The notes under the pieces: generated by a model | What the model was told of the DNA's origin: nothing | The model's database searches: none | The model's input: the letters and a program-made list of their open reading frames with translations, nothing else | Shown here: positions 1-12,100 of the stretch, piece after piece | Layout of the letters: each line of letters starts with the position of its first letter | Numbering within the stretch: position 1 is the first letter of the stretch | NCBI GenBank assembly: GCA_029339195.1 | Contig: JAPTJF010000139.1 | Location: forward strand, 1-64,000 | DNA from: Micractinium sp. NFX-FRZ | Lineage: Eukaryota > Chlorophyta > Trebouxiophyceae > Chlorellales > Chlorellaceae | Direction: 5' to 3' | DNA length: 64,000 bases | Made by a program: the position numbers and the translations under genes

Positions 1-3000
1 GTCCCCACCCCCCCCCCCCCTGGCGCCCCCCCCCCCCCCCCCCCCCCCGCCCCTGCAGCCGTGCCCACCATGCACCAGATCCTGCTGTCCCGAGCCGAGC
101 AAGACTACCCGGCCGCCGACCCGCCGCCGCTGCGCGTCATCCGCAGCTGCAGCAGCGCGCTGGCACCCGCCACGCTGGAGCGGCTGGAGGCTGCCTTCAA
201 GGCGCCTGTGCTGGAGGTGTGTTGGTGTGGGGAGGGCAAGCAAGGGATGTGGGGAAGCAAGGGGGGTGGGGCAGCTAGGAAGGGGTGATGTGTGTGATAG
301 CAACAGTGCTTTCCCCACGCGCTGCACACCTTCCCCCTAATGCCTCTCCCACTGCCCTGTATTTACCTGCCGCTGCTGTCTGGCCTCCCTCCCTCCTTCG
401 CCCTCAGGCATATGCCATGACCGAGGCCAGCCACCAGATGACTTCCAACCCCCTGCCCAAGCACGGCGCACACAAGGCGGGGACGGTGGGCAAGGCGCAG
501 GGGTCAGTCAAGGTGTGCCCGGGCGGGAGGGGTCAGGGGAAGGGGCCCTGCTAAAACTAAAAAGACAGCTGGGCACTCTGGACCACACTTAGCGGGCCCA
601 CGCCGCCACGGGTAAAGTGGGAGAGACGCACTTCAAGGTCTCCACTCCACGCCCCCGCTCTCACTTCCCTTCCCTCCCCCTTCTTCTGTCCTTCCACGTG
701 CCATCTGCTTCCGCCAATGCCAGCACCTCCCACCCCTTCCTGCCCCCACTTTCTTCCATGTGTGTTCTCTCGGCAGGTGGCCATCCTAGATGACAAGTGC
801 GCCCTGGTGCCCGTGGGCGAGGTGGGGGAGGTGTGCATCCAGGGGCCCAACGTCACGGCCGGCTACTTGGACAACCCGACAGCCAACGAGGAGGCCTTTG
901 CAGGTGGGTTGCCAGCGGCTGGTTGGTGAGGGGGCGGGGCATGGGTGGTGGCTGCTGCTGCCGCGGCTGCTGCAGGGCACCCGTGGCGCAGCAGCGCCGG
1001 GCCGCGTGGCCTTGGGCGACCCGTGGGCCTCCTCTTTTCAAGCAGCCTCCGGTTGGTTTGGTCTGCGAGGGTCTACATAAGGGAGCGATGGGAACTTGAT
1101 GCAGAGGGCTACTCAGCTGTGCTGCGACCCATTGATGCGCTGACCGTTTGCTTTGCTTTCCTTGGTGGGTGCTGCAGGCGGCTGGTTCCACACGGGGGAC
1201 CAGGGGAAGCTGGATGGCGAGGGGTACCTCACGCTGACGGGGCGGCTGAAGGAGCTGATCAACCGGGGGGGAGAGAAGATCTCGCCCATCGAGGTGAGCG
1301 CTAGCTTCATTGGTCCAATTGCAAGCTGCTGGGCACGGGCCAGCCGGAACGCCCCGGCCCGCTCCGCCTGACCCTGCAACCGAGCCCCTCACCCGCTATC
1401 GAGCCCGCCCTTTGTGCACGGCCTGCGCCTCCCACCCCTTTTCTCCCCCTCCCCCTCCCCCTCCCTCCCTTCCCCCCCGCCCTTTCCCAGGTGGACGGCG
1501 CGCTGCTGGCGCACCCCGGCGTGGCGGAGGCGGTCTCCTTTGCCGCCCCCGACGACAAGTATGGCGAGGTGGTGGCGGCGGCGGTGGTGCTGAACGACCA
1601 AGGGAAGGGGATGGACAGCATTGGTGAGCGCTGAGTGAGCTGCACCGACGGAGGGAGGGCATGGAGGGGGAGGGAGGTAGGGAGGTGCTTCCTTTCTCCC
1701 TGCAGCACCGGGCGAGGGAGCGCCTGCTGTGCCCACTGCGCGGCTGCCAACGTCAGCGCCCACGTTATGCGGAATGCGGGGCTGCAAGCTGTGTTGCCCA
1801 TGCTGTGCCTGCAAAAGAGAACGTTGGGTCCTGTGCGGTCAAGTGGTTCAGCGCCCTTCACTGTTTCTCATCTGCTGCCTTCTTTCCTTGACAATGTTCT
1901 GTCCCTAAGTGCTGCAGAGGAGGACATCAAGGCGTTTGTGGGCAAGCGCCTGTCCGCCTTCAAGGTAATTTGCATCAAGGCAAAGCGGGTCAGCAGCTGC
2001 TCTGATGCCCTCCTGCCACCCCTCCGGCCTGCGGAGCGCGCTGCCGAAGCCCTCGTGCTGCCGTGGGAACGGCCTTCACACACTGGGATGCGCACTCTTC
2101 CACTCTTCGCACCGGCCATCCATCGCCACCCTTCTCACTCGCAGGTGCCCACCCGCGTGTTTGTGACGGGGGAGCTGCCCAAGGGGCCCACCGGCAAGAT
2201 CTCTCGCCGCTTCATGGTGGACGCGTTCATCAGCAAGAAGGGGCAGGAGGGAGGTGAGGGCCATGTACGTCATTTAGAATCAGAGACACAGACCATTAAA
2301 ATTTGAGGGGGCTGGTGTTAGTTATGGTGGACGCGTTCAATAACAAGAAGGGGCAGGAGGGAGGGTAGGCTCTGTGGGCTCACGCATGCCGTGTAGACGG
2401 AGGGGTGCCGGCAGGAAGGGAAGGGCAGGAGGGGCTGCTGTTTCCTCACAGGGGGAGTGAGTTGGGGATGCGTTGGAAGCTACACGCAAGGAAGGAGAGA
2501 GAGGTGGGTGGGAAGGGGAGCGTTGTGCTCGGATGCTGGGGAGGGCGGATGGGTATGCTAGAGGAAGCTATCTTTGAGGTAACCAGGCCGTTGTGTGCAA
2601 AGGTGCAGAGGAGCCCCGCCTGCCTTCTGCCCGTCTGCGCCAACTGCTGCCGCTGCAGGCAAGTGATGGGCGTGCAAGTGCACAGCGCCGCTGGGGGGGC
2701 TGCCCGGAGCAGCAGCAGCAGCATGGTGTGCTGTGATGGACCGGCCAGGTCCAGCCAACAGGAGTTGGTGCACTGGCATCTCCAGCAATAGTGGCCCCCT
2801 CTCTGACTCCGTCAATGTGTACAGCCTTGTTCAAGAGCTGGCTCCTCTGCTGTCTGGCATTCCTTTCTACACAAAAACTGCGTACAGTGTCTCCTCTTCA
2901 AGCGCCCTCTTCAGGCTGCTTTGGCTGCCCGCTCGAGATGCCAGGTCCCGCCTTGCCCATCGTGGCATGTGCCCAATGTAAAGCCGTCTCCACCCACCCA

Positions 3001-6000
3001 GTTGTGGACACACGAGGTTCCGTGCAAGGTGTTCAGTACGCAACGCAACCCAAGCGCCGCCCCAGCCGCCCCTCATCCGCCTTGCCCCCCACTCCCGCCC
3101 CCCACCTGCGCCCGCCCGCTGCAGGCCCCCAGACCGCTGCGGCAGCGCCGGCGCCGGCACCAGCTGCCATCGACTTCAGCCAGCAGCCAAACGACGGCTA
3201 CTTTCTTATTGCCCGGGCCCTGGCATGGCTGGGGGTGCGGCACATGTACGGAGTGATTGGCATCCCGGTCACACAGCTGGCGTCAGGTGGGCGAGGAAGG
3301 CGGGCGGGCGTGGGGCGGCTGTGGCCACCTCTGCTGGCGTTTGGTGGATGGGCAGAGCACAGTGGGAGGCTGGGTGGGTGGGCAGGGCAATGTGGGCAGA
3401 GCGGAGCGCGAGCGTAAGCGCAGTTTGCACAGCAGCAAGTGGGGAGGGCAAAGGGTGGACGCAGTCAGCCTGGCGTCGCCTGCCATCATCCCCACTGCCC
3501 TCTTGCGCTCCTGCCGGCAGCTGCCCAGGCTTGATGGCATTTGCTTCGTCAGCTGCCGCAGCTGGCCTGTGTGTGTGCCTCCTTACCATGCCATCCTTAC
3601 CATTCCCCTGCAGCCGCCCAAGCCTGCGGCATCCGCTTCATCAGCTGCCGCAACGAGCAGGCGGCGGGCTACGCGGCCGCGGCTGCCGGCTTCCTGACGG
3701 GCGTTCCGGGGGTGCTGCTCACCGTGTCGGGCCCAGGTGCGTGTGTGTTGAGTCTGAACAGTCAAGTTGGATGTGGCTGTGGATGGGGAGGTGAAAGGCA
3801 GCAGCCAGAGTAGCGGCCATTGGCGGCGCTGACGCCATCTGCTTTGGTGCGTGTTGCCCAGCTTGGTGCTTGCGAAACTCCTCATGATATGTGGGTGCCT
3901 GGCGAGGGCCACAATTGCTTACTCAGCCACAGCACTCTGCTAGCCCAATCACAGATGGCCCCTGCTGTCACCACCCGCAACCGCTGCTGCCCTGAACCCC
4001 TGGCGCCTGCCCGCCGCAGGTGTGGTGCATGGCCTGGCGGGCCTGAGCAACGCCCAGGCCAACTGCTGGCCGCTAGTGATGATCAGCGGCAGCTGCGAGC
4101 AGGTGGGGGGGAGTGGTAGGGTTCCCACGTCGTTTTGGAAAGGGCAGACCACAGCAGTCTCAGCAGCGCGGTTCGTGATGAACAGTGGCAGCTGCAAGCA
4201 GGTGGGGGACTGGCAAGGGGCTTAAGGGGTCTGGGAGGCCGCAGACCACAGCAGGCTCGGCAGGCTCGACATGCCTCCTCTTGCATCCAGCCTCTGCCTG
4301 CTCCACACCACCTCCTCCCGCTCATCCCCACCTCCCTCACCGCCCGCCCGCCTGCCTTCAGGGCGAGGTGGGCAAGGGCGCTTTCCAGGAGCTGGACCAG
4401 CTGGCGGCGGTGGCGGAGCACGTCAAGTGGGTGGGGCAGGCGGCCAGGCTGGAGGAGATCCCCGCCACGCTGGCAGCCGCATTCCAGGTGGGCGGCGCGG
4501 CAGCTGTTGATGTTTTTTTATCAATGCACGGCTGAGTACAGTGGTGCTGCAGCAGCTGCAGTGGGGTTTGGCAGCTGGCAAGCCTGCAGGAGAGGGAGCC
4601 ACCCAGCAAGGAAGCAGGCTGCACTCAACTGCTCGCCCCCGCCGCCAGCACCCTTCACTGCGCCACCACCACACCGCCCACCCGCTGCTACTCGCGCTGC
4701 CGCCGCCCTCTTTGCATGGTTGCAGGCTGCTGCCTCGGGCCGCCCAGGCGCTGCTTACGTGGACATCCCTTCGAACATCCTCATGTCGGCACTGCCAGAC
4801 GCAGCTGTGGTTCAGCAGGCGGAAGCTGCGGTGGCGGGCCTGCTGTCCGTACCACACCCAGCCCCGCCGGTGGACGACGTCGCCGCCGCTGTGCAGCTGC
4901 TGCGCTCCGCCCAGCGCCCGCTGCTGGTGGTGGGCAAGGGCGCCGCGCTGGGACGCGCTGAGGTGGCGCTGCGCAAGCTGGTAGAGACCGCTCGTCTCCC
5001 CTTCCTGGCAACCGCCATGGGCAGGGGGGTGGTGCCGGACGACAGTGCGCTGTGCGCCAACGCGGCGCGCTCCATGGCGCTTGGCCAGGCTGACGTGGCG
5101 CTTGTATGCGGCGCGCGGTGAGTGCCTGGCAGGGCTGGCTGGCGGGGTGCAGGGCAGACCAAGGGCGGCGTTGCCTGTTGCCTGATTCTGGCCTGACTGC
5201 AAGCCTGGGTGCTCTGTTCCGCGGGGCAGCGGCCCGGCGGCACTCCTGCCACTCCTGCATCTGCCTCCTCTCAATCCTCTCACTTGCCTGAACCCTACCC
5301 GCATATCTTGCTTTCCTCCCTCCCCCCGCCCGCAGCCTCAACTGGCAGCTGCACTTTGGGGAGCCTCCCAGGTGGTCTGACCAGACCAAATTCATCCTGC
5401 TCGACGTGGATCCCTCAGAGCTGGACGCAGCAAAGTGCGCCGTCGTGCTGCGGGGCGACGCCGGCACCACCGCAGCACAGCTGCTGTCGGGCCTGCAGGC
5501 GGCAGCGGCGGGTGGTGGCGGCGGCAGCACCGCCGGCGGCAGTTTGCTGCTGCCGCAGGCTGCCGACTGGGCGGGCGCGCTGGCGGCAAAGGTGGAGGGC
5601 GCCCGGCAGAAGCTGGCGGGGCGGCTGGCCAAGACTGCCTTTCCCCTGGACTACCATACCACGCTGCGGGTGGTGCGGGACGAGTGCAATGCACTGCCCA
5701 CGCCCCCCGTCGTGGTGGCGGAGGGTGCCAACACGATGGACAATGCCAGGTGGGTGGCCAGCGGTACAGCCACATTGTACTGCCAGGCTTGTACTGCTAG
5801 AGCGTACCGCCAGGGTGCACCGCCAACGGGGTGGCGGAGGGGGCCAACACGATGGACAGTGCCAGGTGGGGGTGCTGGGGTGGCAGCACTTCTTGAGAAA
5901 TGGCTGCCAGGGCGTACCGCCAGGATGGTGGCACACATTGCGGGGTGGTGGCGGAGAGTCCCCCTCGGACGCCTTTCCTTTCCCATCTCTCCCGCGACTC

Positions 6001-7692
6001 GCCTCGCCCCCCAGCCCACCCTCTCAATGCAGGGTGCTGCTCGAGCTGGTGATCACCCCCCGCAGCCACTCTCCTTTCCCACCCCTCCCACTCCTCGCCC
6101 CGCCACCCCCTCCCTTACCTGCCACAGGGTGCTGCTCGAGCCGGTGACCACGCCCCGCAGCCGACTGGATGCCGGCACTCACGGCACCATGGGCGTGGGG
6201 CTGGGCTATGCAATCGCCGCTGCCACGGTCGACCCCAGCCGCAATGTGGTGGCGGTGAGTGGAATTGCTGGGGGTGGGGTGGAGAAGGAGGGGGCCGGGG
6301 CGGGGCTGTACCATAGCGTGCCGCCACAGGAAGCCCAAGCCGCAGTGCGGTGGCGGTGAGTGGCATCTTTGGGGCTAGGGGACGGTGGGTGACGGAACCT
6401 ATAGTAGAGGAGGTGAGGGGTGCATAGCACAGCGAGCACCAGCTGCCAGCAGGCATGCATGTCGGTGCTGACCGGGCCCTGCCCGGCGACCCGGAGGAGG
6501 CTCACCCACACCCGTGTTCCTTCCATGTTGCTTCCCCGCTGCGTAGGTGGAGGGGGACAGCGCGTTTGGGTTCAGCGGCATGGAGTGCGAGACAATTTGC
6601 AGGTGGGGTGGGCAGGTGCGGGGCGCATGTGGTGTGTGGCTGCAGATGCACTGAGGCTCCAGGCAAATTGCGGTCATCAGCCAGCTCTAGCGTGCCCATC
6701 ACTCCCTGCCCCTCCCAGGTTAGCCTCCCTGTGGACATCATCGCTCTGAACAGCCACTAGTATTCACAGAGGAGGCCCACCACATCCTGCCCTCTCCTGC
6801 TATTCACAAGCAGGCCCACCACACCCTGCCCTCTCCTGCCCTCTGCTCCCCGCAGGTACAACCTCCCCATCTGCATCGTCGTCCTCAACAACAACGGCAT
6901 CTACGGAGGGGACCGGCGGGAGCAGCGGCTGAGGGAGCTGGCGCAGGCGGGTGAGCGGGGCGGGCGGGTGGGCGGACGTGCGGGCGGGCGAGCACCGGGC
7001 GTGTATGGGCTTCCTTGCACCTGATATCAGTCCTGCGTACCTGCCGCCCGCGCTGCCCTTGCTGCTGCCAATGCTGCAGCTTGCTACCGTGCTGCCGGCG
7101 GTCCTTTTGGCAGCTCTTTCCCATCAAACAGGCTTTCACTCTCACTCCCGACAGCCTGCTGCCGTGTGCTGCACTTGCTTACTCATGTGCACATCGCACC
7201 GCACCCTACCTGCTGCAGGCCTGGCAGCAGCCGGGTGCCCCGATGACCCCGCCCCCACCGCCTTTGTGCCCTCTGCTCGCTACCATCTGCTCATGGAGGC
7301 GTTTGGGGGACGGGGCGTGGAGGCTGCTACCGCACAGGAGCTGCAGGTGTGTGGGTGTGCGGGCAGGGGCAGGGCTGAGGGGCAGGGTAAGCAGGGTTGT
7401 GTGGATCGGTGGTGCAAGTGGGCGAGCGGGGCTGGCCTGATGGGCTGTGCCTCGATAACAACTCACAGCGGGGGTAAGGTCAGCACCTCTACCCCCGACC
7501 GCCCGCCTGCTTCCTGCCGCGCCCCATCCCCGCCCACCCTACAACCGCCCGACCCCCGTGCAGGCGGCGCTGCGCGAGGCCATGGCCAGCCGGCGGCCCA
7601 CCCTCATCAACGTCGCCCTCGACCCAATGGCTGGGGTGGAGAGCGGCAATGTGCACGCGTTCAACGCGCCCAAGGCGTCCACCGCGGGATAG
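1..7692 (+). CDS. Bifunctional oxalate-CoA ligase / oxalyl-CoA decarboxylase (2-hydroxyacyl-CoA lyase), 5' partial
   Basis: Exons read: 59-216, 408-512, 777-903, 1178-1293, 1491-1623, 1918-1964, 2145-2253, then 3125-3286, 3614-3736, 4020-4102, 4362-4487, 4726-5117, 5336-5749, 6128-6254, 6547-6602, 6856-6950, 7219-7346, 7564-7692. The first seven encode about 264 residues of an AMP-forming ligase like Arabidopsis AAE3/yeast Pcs60 ([63 protein letters not shown]). Exon 2253 ends in phase 1 and the next good exon (3125) starts in phase 1, so the ligase runs through an Ala/Pro linker ([12 protein letters not shown]) into a complete 611-residue ThDP enzyme: catalytic Glu in [35 protein letters not shown], ThDP motif [12 protein letters not shown]...NNNGIYGG. 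Family knowledge: AAE3 makes oxalyl-CoA and the partner releases CO2 leaving formyl-CoA. The C-terminus (KASTAG) has no peroxisomal PTS1, so cytosol is likely. The N-terminal half lies outside the window. Confidence 0.85.
2211..2368 (+). repeat. Duplicated exon end inside the linker intron
   Basis: The last ~48 bases of the final ligase exon, including the donor region (2211-2258), reappear at 2323-2368 with few changes. The second copy lies in the 871-nt intron that joins the ligase and lyase halves. If this intron is retained the ligase frame stops at 2305-2307, which would give a ligase-only protein. Confidence 0.8.
5715..6366 (+). repeat. Serial copies of exon borders in lyase introns
   Basis: The exon end encoding [11 protein letters not shown] plus donor (5715-5754) is repeated at 5831-5870. 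The start of the next exon with its acceptor (6123-6162) has a copy at 6029-6067. The end of that exon plus donor (6239-6265) has a copy at 6341-6366. A similar copy of the SGSCEQ exon end (4079-4110) lies at 4177-4209. All copies are in introns of the same gene. Confidence 0.8.
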
Positions 7693-8370
7693 GCGGGGCC
7701 GTGTTGCCGCCAGCTGGCTTCGCACGTGGCCCCGCCAGCTGGCAGCGCCGGCAGCGCCGGCGTGGCAGCATGTTGCCGCAGTCGGGAGCAATGGCTGATG
7801 TCGACACCGCACCTTGCCTGCTGGCCTCAGAGCGCTGGTAGGTTAGCTCCCAGGTGCTCTGTTTGGCTGCCCAGTGTACGACGGCCTAATTTTTGTGCTT
7901 CGCGGCAAGATGCTTCACACCTTTTGTCCGCCTCCACAACGGCCGCCTGAGAGGTCTGGCTTGCTCGTGAGTGGACTGCCAGTTTGATCAGTAGTGGATT
8001 GACTGAAATAGAGTGCAAGCGAGGGCCATGTCTGGCCAAGGGACGGCTGAGCCTTGGGGCAGGGGGTATTGTCCAAGTAATGGGTTAGGGCAGGCTGCAG
8101 GATGTGTGTTAAGTAAAGGTGCGGTCACTTTGGGAAGAATTGATCGGCAAAGAGGACATGGCACCTGCAAGGCAGGCTGAGGCTCAAATGGGCAGTGGAA
8201 AAGATGCACTTGCAGAGCAGATGGCTGAGGCAGTGCTCAGTAAGCAAGTGTCATGCATGGAAGAGGACAGATGGAGGAAATGGGTTGGGATTGCCAGAAG
8301 ATGACCGCAGTGGTTTATAATACGGGTAGCTGCGGCAGTTTCCCACACGTGTGCAGTGTTTTGTGCAGGA

Positions 8371-8375
8371 TGTAA
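8371..8375 (+). terminator. TGTAA polyadenylation signal
   Basis: Green-algal type polyadenylation motif about 680 nt after the 7692 stop; the first clear TGTAA on the coding strand downstream of the gene. Confidence 0.45.
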
Positions 8376-8874
8376 ACTGAGAAAGTGTTGGGCTGCTGAA
8401 TGTGAAACGTTATATATGTGCGGGACAGTGCTAACGGCGTGACATGGCTGCCGCCGCTTGCATGTGAGCAGCGAAACAGCATGTTGCGTTTGCTCGCGCA
8501 GCGGTGGAGCTGGCAGCATGGTGCGGAACCCGAGCTGCGGATTGCTGGGTGCGCATGCTAGCGTAGCTGCGTGCATGCTGCCAATGATAACGATTGAGCA
8601 GAGGCACAGCGTGGTGCAAAGGCTAGCGCAGCGGTGGGGGTGGCGGCAAGGACGGCGCCTGAGGCTCTCCTCGGTACACCTGGCCGGGGGGATGCAGCAT
8701 CACATAGCCTGCAGGGGAACACGGAATGGCTTAAAAGGGAAGCTGGGGTTGGGCAGGCGTGCACACATTGGAGGTTTCATTCAAGCGGCTGCAGCAGGCA
8801 TTCAACCGCCGGCAGCAACGCGTCACGTGTGTGCCCGCAAGCTTACCACGGCAGCCCTGGGCATGGGCCAGCCT

Positions 8875-9109
8875 GTGCACCCCGGCCACCGTTTCGCAGC
8901 AGTATGTGCACCCCGGCCACCGTTTCGCAGCAGTATGTGCACCCCGGCCACCGTTTTGCAGCAGTATGTGCACCCCGGCCACCGTTTCGCAGCAGTATGT
9001 GCACCCCGGCCACCGTTTCGCAGCAGTATGTGTGCACCGGCCACCGTTTTGCAGCAGTATGTGCACCCCGGCCACCGTTTTGCAGCAGTATGTGTGCACC
9101 GCGGCCAGC
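8875..9109 (+). repeat. 31-bp minisatellite, seven copies plus a partial
   Basis: Direct head-to-tail repeat whose unit begins GTGCACCCCGGCCACCGTTT and ends gcagcagtat. Variation is limited to a few substitutions (cgc/tgc; gtgcacc/gtgtgca). There are no unique spacers, so it is not a CRISPR array. It ends about 10 bp from the ion-channel stop codon, so it sits in that gene's presumed 3' UTR. Confidence 0.95.
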
Positions 9110-9118
9110 GTGCAGGAG

Positions 9119-12100
9119 TTACAACATGTGACACAAAGTGGGCAGAGCGGCAGCGGCAGAGCGGCGGCGGCATGGGCCGAAAGCACAGCAGATGCCCAGC
9201 CCAAACTTGCCGTGTTGCAGCGCAAAGATGAGCACCACCGCCAGGTTGTAGGCACAGAACAGGAGGCATGCCATGATTGAGTCCGTCAGCTGGCTGCACC
9301 GCTCCAGGTAGGCCTGCCGGTCGCGGGTCAATTCGTCCGGCATGGTTGGCTGCTCGAGGGGCAGGTTGGAGGTTGGGAGAAGGGAGGCAGGGAGGCCCAG
9401 GCTGGTCAGTTGGGAGGGGTGGCCGCAGGGCTGCAGTTAGCTGCAGCTGTTCCTCACATGCCGGAGGAGGCTGGAAAGCCAGCGCGGGTGTGCTGAAAGC
9501 ACGGAGCAGGCCCGCGCGCCAACCGGCCCAACGGCACAGGTGTCCCTCCCCAGCCAGGCAGGGGTGCGCTTGGTAAGGGAGGCACGAGCGGGCGCAGACT
9601 CACCGCCCTCCAGGCCAGGCGCATCGACAGTGAACTGGAGAGGCGGCGGAACCTGACGGGGCCGAAGCGCAGGCTGTTCCTCTTTTTCAGGTAGTCGGGG
9701 GGCGCCGGAGCAGCGCCCCCCTCCTCCACTGCCTCCGAGGCGCGGCGCGCAGGCAAGCCGCCACTGGAAGGGCTGCCAGGCTCTCTGGCAGAAGCCACAG
9801 CCGAGCCACGCAGCACGCTGGACCACCAGGAGCGCCAGCCGCGCTGGGCGCTTTCATCCTCTCCATCCTCGCCGCTGCTCTCTGCGTGCCGATGACGCCC
9901 CTGCTGAGCGCTGCGCCAGGCCAGGTAGCGGGCCGCCGCTGCGGAGCGCTCGTTGGAGAGCACGCGCTTGGCTTCCCAGGACACAACATGGTACACCGCG
10001 ATGCTTTCCACTGCAAAGCTTGCCAGCAGGGCGTAGGACGCCAGGATGAGCTGCTGAGTTGGCAGGACGTAGGAGGAGGCCACGGTGCCGGCGCTGCAGG
10101 GGTGGGGCGGTGGCCGAGGGTGGCAAGGGGCAGGTGTAACCCCTACTAGGGGAGTGGCCTGCCGGGCGCGCCAAGGGAGACGACCGGGCACACCCCATGA
10201 TGACCTCACCTGATGACAAATTGCACGGCAGCCAGCGCCAGGAACAGTGTGACGATGACCTCTGCAGCAGGGGGAGGGTGAGGAGGAGGGCCGTTGCCGG
10301 ACACCGGGGCGCTGCTGACCGGTGCGAATCAGATTCAGGGAGCAGGCACAACCGTAGTCAGGCTGCAGTCAGACAGACCCTCCTCATATAACATCTAGGG
10401 CATCATGGGCGGCTCACCCAGGCGCCCAGCCAGCTGGGAGGTCTCGATGCAGAAGGTCTGGTGGCACAGGGCGAGTGCCAGGGACAGGGGCAGGCCGGCA
10501 GTTCAGATTGCACAGTGGAAGGGATGGGTAGTGCGGCATACAGTGCAGCATATGCAGCGCCCCCTCCCCAACTGCAGCATGCCCCCTGCCGAGTGGCAGC
10601 GTGCAGTGCAGCATATGCATGTGCATCCAAGGGGTGTAGGCCTCCAGCCCATCGGCGTGCTTACCAGGAAGCCCAACCAGGAGCAGAGGACTACAGGGAG
10701 GATGGATGAGATGAGGTGGTAGCGGTAGAAGCGCTGGATGGTGATGCTGATCTGCAGTGGGGGCAGGCCAGGCGGGGCACTTGTGTGGTGGGCACTGAAG
10801 GATCCTAACTGACCTGCAAGCGAAATCAATTAATCAGGGGTGGCTGGACAAGAGGGGAAGGGCAGCAGGCACGGGTGTGGCAGGCAGATGCACCACGGTC
10901 AACTGTGCAGGCTGCCTCTTGCCTGGAGCATGTCGGTGAGGTGTGTGTCTGCGGCAAAGGGGCTCACTCCCGCCGCCCCCGGGCGCGGGTGCAGCGGCAG
11001 CGGGTCGTCCCAGAGCGAGAACGTGGTCGCCCGCTGGAGCAGAGCGGGGGCATGGCACGCGGACAGGGCAGGCAGGAGGGGCGGAAGGCAGGGGATGGAT
11101 GTCAAGTGTGGTTGCTTGGTGGCGCCGGGCACGGCAGGGGTTGCTGCACGGCGCTCCCACAACAAGGCAGCACACAGCTGCAAAGCACGTGCAGGCGCCA
11201 GCTAGCTAGTTGCAGCTGCAGCTGGCACCTTGAACCGCGTGTCTGGGCTTTCCACCACCACTTCAAGCTCCACCGCCGTCACTCCCCACTCATTCAGGCT
11301 GTCCCCAACTCCCACGCTGCAGGCAGGGCAGCAGGCGCCAGGCAGGCGGGGCAGGCGGGGAGGGGCAGGAGCGGGCGTCTGTCACTGCCGCCAGCGCAAC
11401 TCAGGAAGGTGCCTTGAGGCAGCTAGGCGCATGGAGCTGCACACACCTTGAAAAGTTCGTCTGCTCTCTCCACTACAGCAGCCGCAGTCAGGTCCGTCAC
11501 CGCCCACTCGCTCGTGGTGTCACCCACACCAATGCTGCGAGCACGCACAGCGAGAGGTTGGCAGCGGCGGCCGCAGCGGCGGCGCTGACAGCAGGCACAG
11601 CACGCCTGTGCAACTTACGAGCCTGCGCCATTGCTGTGTTGATGGCAGCAAACATCATGGCACCACGTCTCGGCGCAGTAGCTGCAGCCCCAGCCCGGCT
11701 GCCGGCTGAAACTTGGGCCTGGGCCAGGTGGACCGCACTCTCCCCAAGGCTCACCGCCCAACTAGCGGGGTGCAGTGTACTGTACTGCACCGTACTGCCT
11801 ACTTGTAGTGCTGTGGGGCCCACCTGTACAGCTCTGTGGTTGTGGAGGAGGCGTGCAGCTTGATGCCCGGACGGTCCTGGGGGGCCGTGTCCTCGAGCTG
11901 CACAGAGCAGGGGCAGCATACCTGAGAAGAGGAGGCAGTCCGGGCCGGGCCACGCACCCTGCGTCCAAGTGCCTTGGCATTGCTCAGTCTCGCCTACTTG
12001 CCACCCTCGTTCCCAGCGAGCCAGGCGCTGGCGCCACGCTGGCATGGTTCCCGCCAGCTCACCACTACGTCGACGATGAGCTCGGTAGAGTCAAATGGGA

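Larger units (their letters stand above)
7693..9118. other. Tail-to-tail intergenic region
   Basis: No convincing coding sequence. It lies between the stop of the oxalate enzyme (plus) and the stop of the ion channel (minus), so it holds both 3' UTRs. It contains a TGTAA signal at 8371-8375 and a 31-bp minisatellite at 8875-9109. Confidence 0.6.

Noticed and set aside
1307..1861. 184-residue minus-strand open frame, and many similar long antisense frames across the window
   Set aside because: Shadows of GC-rich exons and introns of the opposite strand; no motifs.
2791..3124. ATG at 2791 as an independent start for the lyase, in frame with the 3125 exon
   Set aside because: It needs translation through a strong acceptor-like tract and gives an N-terminus with no family similarity, while the phase-matched fusion splice is clean. 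Kept as the alternative that would refute the fusion.
8875..9109. CRISPR-like regular repeat
   Set aside because: The units are directly adjacent with no unique spacers, and the genome is eukaryotic.
8458..9231. 257-residue plus-strand open frame with HPGHRFAAVCAP repeats, and its antisense counterparts
   Set aside because: The frame is kept open by the 31-bp minisatellite (not a multiple of three, so all frames show the motif). No splice context or family resemblance.
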